Source of the DNA: GCA-2683135 sp964507445
GTDB taxonomy: Bacteria > Planctomycetota > GCA-002687715
DNA length: 7,682 nucleotides
Assembly (NCBI GenBank): GCA_964507445.1
Contig: CAZDQF010000036.1
Location: 1 to 7,682, forward strand
Reading direction: 5' to 3'
Below are positions 1 to 5,981 of this stretch, piece by piece; the stretch's first letter is position 1; every line of letters starts with the position of its first letter. The notes under the pieces were generated by a model. It ran no database searches. It was not told where the DNA came from and saw only the letters and a program-made list of their open reading frames with translations. The translations under genes were made by a program, and so were the position numbers.

Positions 1-2250
1 GATGGGGCTCACGTCCAGGGCCCAGCAGCTGCGGCCGTGGGTGCCGATGACCAGGGTGGGGTCCCGGGGGTGGACGAAGAGGTCGTGGACGGGGGTGGTG
101 GGCAGGGTGGCGGAGAGGGAGTGCCAGGTGGTGCCCCGGTCCCTGGAGACGTAGACCCCGAGGTCCGTGCCAAGGTAGAGGTGGTCCGGGTGCTTCGCGT
201 CTTCGTCGATGACGTTGATGGACTCTGAAGGGAGGCCCGCGGCGATGCTGGTCCAGGTGGCGCCGAAGTCGTCGGAGGCCCAGACGTAGGGGCGGAAGTC
301 GTCGTCGCGGTAACCGGTCATGGTGACGTAGACCCGACCCGCCACGTGGCGGGAGGACCGGACGCGGCTGACCCACTTGTCCGGCAGGTCGGCGCTGAGC
401 AGCGTCCAGGTGGCGCCGCCGTCCCGGGTGACCTGGACGTTGCCGTCGTCCGCGCCGGCGTAGATGAGCTTCGGATCGAGGGTCGAGAGGGACAGGGTGG
501 TGAGGGTGCCGAAGGGCACGTTGCCCTGACGCTCCGGCCCCGGGTTGGTGGTGAGGTCGGGGCTGACGGACGTCCAGGTGTCACCGCGATCCGTGGACTT
601 GAGCACGTGCTGGGCGCCGTAGTACAGGGTCCGTGGATCGTGAGGCGAGATGAAGAAGGGCGTCATCCAGTTGTAGCGGTATGGAGGCTGCCCCTTCTTC
701 GCCTTGGGCTGGATGGCCACGGTCTTGCCCGTGCTCATGTCCTTGCGGCGCAGCACCCCGAACTGATGTTCGTAGTACATGGTGTTCCGGTCCGTGGGGT
801 CGCGATAGGTGAAGTAGGAGTCGCCGCCGCCCCAAGGGTCCAGGTACACGTGACGCCACGGATCAGGCTCCCCCACCTTCGGGGTCCGGTCCACGGGACC
901 GTAGAGGGCGGCGTTGTCCTGGGTGCCGCCGTAGACGTTGAACGGACTGTCCATGTCGTAGCCCACGGCGTAGAACTCGCCGATGGGGAGGTTGTTCAGG
1001 TGCAACCACGTCTCACCCCGGTCCCAGGACACGTGCAGGCCGCCGTCGTTGCCCAGGATCACGTGGTCCGCGTTGTCCGGGTTCCACCACAGGGCGTGGG
1101 CGTCCAGGTGCAGGACGCTGGAGTCGTGCTCCAGGAGGTGGATGAGCGTGCCCTTCACCTGCGTCCACTTCTTGCCGCCGTCGGTTGAGCGCCAGGTGGT
1201 CTGCCCCGGGACCCAGACCTCGTCCGGGTTGTCGGGCGCGACCTCGACGATGCAGAAGTCGTAGCCCGCGCGGATGCGGTCCTCGTTCACCCGCCGGAAG
1301 GACGCGCCGGCGTCGTCAGAGCGATAGACGCCTTCGCGGGCGTCGTCCCGATGATCGAGGACCACGTAGACGACGGACGGGTCCGTGGGCGCGATGGCGA
1401 TGCCCATGCGGCCCACGTCATCACCCGTGGGGAGGCCCTGGGACAGCCGCCGCCAGGTGTCGCCCCCGTCCTCGGACTTCCAGACGCCGCACCCCGGCCC
1501 GTACGCCTCATGCCCCCACGGACGGCGCTCGTGCTGCCAGGTGGTGGCGTAGAGGACGTCCTGGTCCCGGGGGTCCATGACGACGTCCATGGCGCCGGTC
1601 CGGTCGTCCACGAACAGGACCCGCTCCCATGACTTGCCCCCGTCCCGGGTACGGAAGACACCCCGCTGCTGGTTGCGGGTGTACAGACGGCCGATGGCGG
1701 CCACCCACACCACGTCGGGGTCCTTCGGATGGATCAGCACACGAGCGATGTGATGGCTGTCGCTCAACCCCATGTGGGTCCAGGAGGCGCCCCCGTCGGT
1801 GGTCTTGAACACCCCCGTACCTGCGTAGGAGCTGCGCGCCATGAGCACCTCCCCGGTGCCGACCCAGGCCACGTCCGGGTCGGACGGGTCCACCTGAACA
1901 TCGCCGATGCTGAAGGTCGACTCGTGCTCGAACACCGGAGTCCAGGTGAGGCCGTTGTTGTCGGACCTCCAGAGGTTGCCGGCGCCCGCCCCGACCCAGA
2001 GCGCGCCGGTCGTCCCTGCCCGAGTGATGCACTCCACCCGCCCGCCCTGCTTGACGGGGCCGAGGCTGCGCCAGCGGAGGTCCTTGAACGGCGACGCCCG
2101 CTCCATGGCCACGTGTTGTTCCCACGACGCTCGTCGCTCCGCCGCGGTGGTGGCCTGACCCGAGGCCTGCAACGCACCGCCCAAGAAGCCCAGCACGGTC
2201 ACGGCGGACACGACTCCACAGGTCCGCCACCTCATCAAAGGATCCGACAT
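1..2250 (-). CDS. Secreted VPS10/sortilin-like Asp-box beta-propeller protein (partial, C-terminus beyond left edge)
   Basis: An open frame of 750 codons runs without a stop from the ATG at 2250 to the left edge, so the C-terminus is missing. Residues 6-33 look like a signal peptide: MRWR, then a hydrophobic run, then ALQASGQA, with cleavage near 29-33. The mature part carries eleven Asp-box motifs (S/TxDxGxTW) near residues 96, 150, 201, 259, 311, 355, 408, 552, 608, 659 and 702, each closing a propeller blade. Other family signs are YGGTQDN at 440-446 and THGRSCWALD at 737-746, which resembles the THGRSFWVLD that usually ends the propeller region in bacterial VPS10/BNR proteins. Such proteins are often annotated as glycosyl hydrolases, but I see no catalytic site; binding of a protein or glycan is equally possible. 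Full-length relatives are about 1000 residues, so roughly a quarter is probably missing. Start choice: GGAG lies 9 nt before the ATG at 2250. The ATGs at 2265 and 2235 are in frame and also possible. Confidence 0.94.
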   Translation of the reverse strand, partial: MSDPLMRWRTCGVVSAVTVLGFLGGALQASGQATTAAERRASWEQHVAMERASPFKDLRWRSLGPVKQGGRVECITRAGTTGALWVGAGAGNLWRSDNNGLTWTPVFEHESTFSIGDVQVDPSDPDVAWVGTGEVLMARSSYAGTGVFKTTDGGASWTHMGLSDSHHIARVLIHPKDPDVVWVAAIGRLYTRNQQRGVFRTRDGGKSWERVLFVDDRTGAMDVVMDPRDQDVLYATTWQHERRPWGHEAYGPGCGVWKSEDGGDTWRRLSQGLPTGDDVGRMGIAIAPTDPSVVYVVLDHRDDAREGVYRSDDAGASFRRVNEDRIRAGYDFCIVEVAPDNPDEVWVPGQTTWRSTDGGKKWTQVKGTLIHLLEHDSSVLHLDAHALWWNPDNADHVILGNDGGLHVSWDRGETWLHLNNLPIGEFYAVGYDMDSPFNVYGGTQDNAALYGPVDRTPKVGEPDPWRHVYLDPWGGGDSYFTYRDPTDRNTMYYEHQFGVLRRKDMSTGKTVAIQPKAKKGQPPYRYNWMTPFFISPHDPRTLYYGAQHVLKSTDRGDTWTSVSPDLTTNPGPERQGNVPFGTLTTLSLSTLDPKLIYAGADDGNVQVTRDGGATWTLLSADLPDKWVSRVRSSRHVAGRVYVTMTGYRDDDFRPYVWASDDFGATWTSIAAGLPSESINVIDEDAKHPDHLYLGTDLGVYVSRDRGTTWHSLSATLPTTPVHDLFVHPRDPTLVIGTHGRSCWALDVSPI

Positions 2251-2379
2251 CACGGCGCGCTCCATCAGGCCAATGCGGCGCGGAGATTGTGCCAGCAACC
2301 ACCGGACGGCAGGAACCCCGGCACGTAGAGGCTCGGCACGGGTCGGGGAACCGGCGTCCCGCGGGTAACATGTGCGCCC
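2251..2379. promoter_or_regulatory. Divergent intergenic region, promoters expected
   Basis: This 129-bp gap separates the start of the minus-strand propeller gene from that of the plus-strand TPR lipoprotein gene, so both promoters should lie here. Weak candidates only: TAACAT at 2366-2371 on the plus strand, directly after the 8-bp palindrome CCCGCGGG (2358-2365), and CACAAT on the minus strand (2286-2291). Neither has a convincing -35 box. A 7-bp direct repeat CGGCACG occurs at 2320-2326 and 2334-2340, 14 bp from start to start; it could be a regulator site or chance in GC-rich DNA. No gene is supported here. Confidence 0.4.
2260..2263 (-). promoter_or_regulatory. Possible Shine-Dalgarno for the propeller gene
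   Basis: On the minus strand this reads GGAG, 9 nt before the ATG at 2250. No comparable site precedes the upstream in-frame ATG at 2265 or the downstream one at 2235, which favours 2250. The match is short and sits inside the alternative N-terminal coding sequence, so the start remains uncertain within about 15 bases either way. Confidence 0.4.
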
Positions 2380-4125
2380 ATGAGCAACCCCACCGCACCC
2401 GACACCGGCAGCCGCCGGAACCCCGGTCGAACCGCCACCGCGCGTCTCTCCTTGATCCTCGCCCCGCTGCTGGTCCTCACCTCCTGCCAGAGCACCGGGG
2501 AGCGCAAGACCCCCGCCCAGGTGGCGGAGGAGCTCGCCGTCCACGCCCTCGACGTGCCCTCCATCGGCCTCCACGAGCGGCCGGTGAGCGGCGCCAACGC
2601 CGAGGCTCAGTCCTGGTTCAACCAGGGCTTGCGCTACGTCTACGGGTTCAACCAGGACGCCGCCGCCGCCTGCTTCGGCCGCGCTGCCCTGGCTGCTCCA
2701 GAGTGCCCCATGGCCTGGTGGGGCATCGCCCACGTCCTCAACGCCGACATCAACAACAGCGAGATCACCCCTGAAGAGGCGGCGCGCGCCGCCGTCGCCG
2801 CCCGGGAGGCCCTTCGGCTCGCTACGAACGCCAGCCCGCTGGAACGGATGCTCATCGAGGCAGCCCAGGTCCGCACCGCCAACCCTCCCCCCACGGGCAA
2901 GGAGCGGAAACCCCTGGACGACGCCTACGCCGAGGCCATGAGGAAGCTGTGGGAAGCGCAGCCGTTCGACGGAGACGTGGGGGCCCTCTACGCGGAGTCC
3001 CTGATGATGCGGCAACCGTGGAACTACTGGACGCCGGACGGCGAGCCCATCGACAAGGCCGACCTCATCGTCTCGACCCTGGAAGAGGTTCTCTATAAGC
3101 ACCCCAACCACCCCGGCGCCAATCACTTCTACATCCACGCCGTGGAGTCCTCCAGCGACCCCTGGCGCGGCATCGCCTCCGCGGACCGCCTGGCCCATCT
3201 CATGCCCGGCAGCGGACATCTGGTGCACATGCCCTCCCACATCTACATCAACGTGGGCCGCTACAAGGACGCGGTCACCGTCAACGAGCGCGCCTGCACC
3301 CTCGACGCCGCCTACTTCGACGCCTACGCGCAGCCGACGTTCTACCGCGTCTACTTCATCCACAACCTGCACTTCGTCGCCTACGGCGCCATGATGGAAG
3401 GGCGCAAGGCCCTGGCCCTCCGCTACGTGCAGCGCATGGAGGAGAACATCCCCGACGCCATGCTGCGCGACGGGGTCTCGCAGCTGGACGGACACCTGGG
3501 TCTGCGCCTGCACGTCTACATCCGCTTCGGCATGTGGGACCAGATCCTCGAGGTCCCCGAGTACCCCGAGTTCCGCAAGGCCAGCCGCGGCATCCGTCGC
3601 TACGCCCGCACCGTCGCCCTCGCCAACCTCGGACGCACTGAGGAAGCGCGCTCGGAGCTCGCCCGGTTCGACGAAGCCGTCGCCGACACACCGGAAGACT
3701 GGATGATCCAGTACAACCCCGCCAAGGTCATGTACGACCTCTCCCGTCAGGTGGCGGAGGCGGAGCTCCTGTGGCGCGAAGGCAAGCCGAGGGACGCCGT
3801 AGCTATCCTCCGCAAGGCCACCACGGTGGAGCACAACCTGATCTACACGGAGCCCCCGTCCTGGATGATCCCGGTCCGCCACACCATGGGCGCCATCCAG
3901 CTCACCAGCGGCGACGTCGCTGGCGCCGAGGTCACCTACCGGGAGGACCTCAAGCGACACCCGGAGAACGCCTGGGGCCTTCTTGGCCTCCACCAGACCC
4001 TCACCAGCCTCGGGCGCCACGCCGAAGCCGACGCCCTCAAGCCGCGCCTCGACCGGGCCTGGGCCCGGGCCGATGTCACCCCTCCGGCCAGCTGCTACTG
4101 CGGCGTCCTGGGCGAACGGCACTGA
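2380..4125 (+). CDS. TPR-repeat lipoprotein with histidine-rich core
   Basis: The product is 581 residues. A basic N-terminus, a hydrophobic stretch (about 23-33) and the lipobox LTSC with Cys36 predict an exported, lipid-anchored protein. The sequence then resembles a family annotated simply as tetratricopeptide repeat protein. It opens with a TPR-like segment at 77-118 (WFNQGLRYVYGFN, ending CPMAWWGIAHVL), which has the family's typical wording. A core at 241-294 contains HPNHPGANHFYIHAVE and GHLVHMPSHIYINVGRY, with YFIHNLHF at 326-333. More TPR-like helices follow at about 406-430 and 496-545 (PVRHTMGAIQL, YREDLKRHPENAWGLLGL), and the protein ends near SCYCGV (571-576). The biochemical role is unknown; TPRs usually mediate protein contacts. 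The many conserved-looking histidines suggest, but do not prove, a metal or ligand site. No Shine-Dalgarno is visible before the ATG, so the message may be leaderless. The gene is divergent from the propeller gene and is followed by a hairpin, so it is probably transcribed alone. Confidence 0.94.
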   Translation: MSNPTAPDTGSRRNPGRTATARLSLILAPLLVLTSCQSTGERKTPAQVAEELAVHALDVPSIGLHERPVSGANAEAQSWFNQGLRYVYGFNQDAAAACFGRAALAAPECPMAWWGIAHVLNADINNSEITPEEAARAAVAAREALRLATNASPLERMLIEAAQVRTANPPPTGKERKPLDDAYAEAMRKLWEAQPFDGDVGALYAESLMMRQPWNYWTPDGEPIDKADLIVSTLEEVLYKHPNHPGANHFYIHAVESSSDPWRGIASADRLAHLMPGSGHLVHMPSHIYINVGRYKDAVTVNERACTLDAAYFDAYAQPTFYRVYFIHNLHFVAYGAMMEGRKALALRYVQRMEENIPDAMLRDGVSQLDGHLGLRLHVYIRFGMWDQILEVPEYPEFRKASRGIRRYARTVALANLGRTEEARSELARFDEAVADTPEDWMIQYNPAKVMYDLSRQVAEAELLWREGKPRDAVAILRKATTVEHNLIYTEPPSWMIPVRHTMGAIQLTSGDVAGAEVTYREDLKRHPENAWGLLGLHQTLTSLGRHAEADALKPRLDRAWARADVTPPASCYCGVLGERH

Positions 4126-4140
4126 CCCAACGATCACGAG

Positions 4141-4196
4141 TCGCGGGCCGTTGAGGGCGGCCCGCGATGGAACGGGACAGGTTTCTCATTTTTCTT
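4141..4196 (+). terminator. GC hairpin with delayed T-rich tract after the TPR lipoprotein gene
   Basis: A perfect 10-bp inverted repeat (TCGCGGGCCG at 4141-4150, CGGCCCGCGA at 4158-4167) encloses a 7-nt loop, beginning 16 bp after the stop codon. A T-rich stretch (11 of 15 bases, 4182-4196) follows, but only after a 14-nt spacer, which is long for a standard intrinsic terminator. It most likely ends transcription of the lipoprotein gene, with help from Rho or by the hairpin alone. It separates that gene from the beta-helix gene on the same strand. Confidence 0.6.
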
Positions 4197-4291
4197 GTCC
4201 GATCAGGGGACGGGCCCTCAAGAGGAGGATGGAAGCGCAGGACCCACGCCGGTACGGCGGACGCTGCGCGGGTTCCTGTCCCCCTGAAGCC

Positions 4292-4297
4292 AAGGAG
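4292..4297 (+). promoter_or_regulatory. Strong Shine-Dalgarno for the beta-helix gene
   Basis: AAGGAG lies 7 nt before the ATG at 4305, a near-ideal arrangement. It decides the start: the frame is open further upstream to an ATG at 4167, but that ATG overlaps the last base of the preceding terminator stem and would add 46 charged residues in front of the signal peptide. Confidence 0.85.
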
Positions 4298-4304
4298 TTC
4301 TGTC

Positions 4305-5921
4305 ATGTCCGCAGCCACTCGCTCATCCCGTGTGCCCGTCATCGCACGTCCCCTGGAAACGCACCCGATCCTCCGTGCCGTGGCCTTCCTGCTGGTGCTT
4401 ACCATCAACGGCGCGGCCTACTGCGCAGCGAATGTCAACGATGGCAACAGGACGCGACTCCATGCGCACGACACCTCCGTAGCGGGACGCGGCGCACCGC
4501 CGGCGACGCCAACGGGCACGCTGATCGTGGACGCAGCCGCGACCTCGCCGGGGAACGGCACCGCGACGCACCCGTTTCAGACCATCCAGGAGGGACTCGC
4601 GGCGGCGGCCCACGGGGACACCATCGAGGTCCGCCCGGGGACGTACGTGGAGAACCTCAACCTCCTCGGCAAGACCCTCACCCTGGTGGCGCCGGGCGGG
4701 GCGCTATCGACCGTCATCGACGGCTCCCAGTCAGGACCGGTCATCACCGTGCCCGGTGGCGACGCGGTGATCGAGGGCTTCACCCTCACCAACGGGCTCG
4801 GCGGGACCGAGACGCTCCTCGGGGGTGTCGAACGTGGCGAAGCGGGCGCCGTGCATGTCACCTCCAGCGGCGACCTCACCGTGCGTCGCTGTGTGGTGCG
4901 GGGAAACCGGGGCGGTGACGGCTTCGATCCCTACTGCTCTTACTGGCCCTGCCCCGCCCAGGGGGGCCCCGGGGCGGTGTTCGCCCGCGGCGTCGTGTCC
5001 CTCGAAGGCTGCCTGTTCACCTCCAACGTCGGCGGCGACAGCGTGTCCACCGCCTGGGGTGTCCCAGGGGTCGCGGCAAGCGACTGGGGCACGCAGCTGT
5101 TGGTCTCCCATTGCACGATGAGCGGAAACCAAGGTGGCCGGGGCGGCGATGGCGGCTACGACAACTACGGCGGCTTCTACATCGGGGCTCCGGGAGGGGC
5201 CGGAGCCCTCGGCAGGTGTTGTGGCACGACACAGATCACCAACTGCATCCTGTTCGGGAACCAGGGAGGCCCCCCCGGGACCTCACCTGCGGGCGTCCCG
5301 CCCGGCCCCGTGGGAGAACCCGAGATCCAGACGAACAGCACCAGCGGCGTGCTCCTCGTCGTAAGCAACTCCAACATCGCCGGCGGATTCAACGGCACCG
5401 GCAACATCTCCACTGACCCGCTATGGGTGGATCCCTTCGGCGGGGACTTCCACCTTCTGCCCGACTCCCCATGCATCGACGCCGGTCAGTTACTGCCCAC
5501 CAGCGTCCTGCTCACCGATCTCGACGGCGACCCCCGGGTGTTCCACGGCCTACCGGACATGGGCGCGGACGAAACCGTCCTGACTCAAGTCATCGCCCAA
5601 GCAGCTCCCGGCGCACCCATCACCATCACCAATCACAACCTCTCCCCCGGCACCGAGTACTACAACCTCTTCACGTCGCAGCCCTGCGGCCCCACCGCCG
5701 TCCACATCCCCCAACTCGGGATCTGCGGCGACTGGGGGTTCCTCCTCTCACAGTTCACCCAACCCATCGGCGCCGCCCCGTTCCACTTCATCGCCACCGC
5801 CGACTCCATGACCTTCGGCCCCTACCCCATCCCTCCCCTGACCATCGAGGGCGTGTGCTTCGCCTGGGAAGCGGGGTCGTTGGGCTTCGTCTCCCGCACC
5901 ACCACCTTCGTCGTGCAGTGA
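4305..5921 (+). CDS. Secreted parallel beta-helix protein, DUF1565-like with choice-of-anchor Q motif
   Basis: The product is 538 residues. A signal peptide covers about 1-42 (basic start, hydrophobic core AVAFLLVLT at 25-33). Residues 72-165 match the DUF1565-type opening of a right-handed beta-helix: GTLIVDAAA, HPFQTIQEGLAAA, GDTIEVRPGTYVENL, then VIEGFTLTNG. Four further rungs at 194-323 share a Cys followed by a Gly-rich turn. Residues 370-423 carry TDPLWVDPFGGDFHL, DSPCIDAG and DLDGDPR followed by PDMGADE, which is the choice-of-anchor Q signature seen in many exported proteins. A further domain of about 110 residues (426-538) follows, with Cys461, Cys474 and Cys518, and is predicted to be beta-rich; I cannot name it. 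The family is generally extracellular or cell-surface and binds or processes polysaccharides, but no catalytic residues can be picked out, so adhesin, structural protein or lyase all remain possible. The gene probably has its own promoter in the 4168-4304 leader, and it faces the kinase gene across a 60-bp gap. Confidence 0.93.
   Translation: MSAATRSSRVPVIARPLETHPILRAVAFLLVLTINGAAYCAANVNDGNRTRLHAHDTSVAGRGAPPATPTGTLIVDAAATSPGNGTATHPFQTIQEGLAAAAHGDTIEVRPGTYVENLNLLGKTLTLVAPGGALSTVIDGSQSGPVITVPGGDAVIEGFTLTNGLGGTETLLGGVERGEAGAVHVTSSGDLTVRRCVVRGNRGGDGFDPYCSYWPCPAQGGPGAVFARGVVSLEGCLFTSNVGGDSVSTAWGVPGVAASDWGTQLLVSHCTMSGNQGGRGGDGGYDNYGGFYIGAPGGAGALGRCCGTTQITNCILFGNQGGPPGTSPAGVPPGPVGEPEIQTNSTSGVLLVVSNSNIAGGFNGTGNISTDPLWVDPFGGDFHLLPDSPCIDAGQLLPTSVLLTDLDGDPRVFHGLPDMGADETVLTQVIAQAAPGAPITITNHNLSPGTEYYNLFTSQPCGPTAVHIPQLGICGDWGFLLSQFTQPIGAAPFHFIATADSMTFGPYPIPPLTIEGVCFAWEAGSLGFVSRTTTFVVQ
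4884..5273 (+). repeat. Four degenerate Cys/Gly beta-helix repeats within the beta-helix gene
   Basis: The encoded segments RRCVVRGNRGG, EGCLFTSNVGG, SHCTMSGNQGG and TNCILFGNQGG align with a shared Cys (residues 196, 236, 270 and 314) and a shared N-x-GG turn. Their spacings are 40, 34 and 44 residues. Each is followed by a Gly/Asp-rich insertion of variable length, for example GGRGGDGGYDNYGG. At the DNA level the copies are only loosely alike (GGAAACC or GGGAACC then G-rich), so this is an old protein repeat and not a recent tandem duplication. Confidence 0.65.
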
Positions 5922-5941
5922 CACCCACGCGGCGATCGGGG

Positions 5942-5969
5942 CCACGTCTCGCGGGCGCGTGAGACGTGG
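5942..5969. terminator. Bidirectional terminator hairpin between convergent genes
   Basis: A perfect 9-bp inverted repeat, CCACGTCTC (5942-5950) and GAGACGTGG (5961-5969), sits midway between the stop of the beta-helix gene (5921) and the stop of the kinase gene (5982). In the plus-strand RNA the stem can extend inward by a G-U, a C-G and a G-C pair, leaving a GGCG tetraloop. There is no T tract on either side, so it is a U-less hairpin. Its position between two converging 3' ends makes transcription termination or 3'-end protection for both messages the most likely role. Confidence 0.65.
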
Positions 5970-5981
5970 TCCGGTGGGCGG

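Noticed and set aside
346..1188. Plus-strand open frame of 280 codons opposite the propeller gene
   Set aside because: It lies wholly antisense to a frame with eleven Asp-boxes and a signal peptide. Its protein is Val/Gly/Arg-rich with no recognisable motif, as expected from the GC-rich third positions of the true gene.
1508..2398. Minus-strand open frame of 296 codons overlapping the start of the propeller gene
   Set aside because: It is a frame-shifted reading of the same strand, rich in Arg, Gly and His, with no domain; the overlapping frame carries the family motifs. It would also overlap the start of the lipoprotein gene.
4174..4282. Distant 8-bp inverted repeat GGGACAGG (4174-4181) and CCTGTCCC (4275-4282)
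   Set aside because: The arms are short, far apart and show no extension; chance is likely in DNA of this composition.
4167..4304. Longer start for the beta-helix gene at ATG 4167
   Set aside because: That ATG overlaps the terminator stem and has no ribosome binding site, whereas the ATG at 4305 has AAGGAG at 7 nt and begins a proper signal peptide.
3983..4918. Plus-strand open frame of 311 codons spanning the end of the lipoprotein gene and the start of the beta-helix gene
   Set aside because: It crosses the terminator hairpin and two well-supported genes in another frame, and its Arg/Pro/Gly-rich composition is typical of an out-of-frame shadow. GAGGAGG directly abutting an ATG at 4229 in this frame leaves no ribosome spacing.
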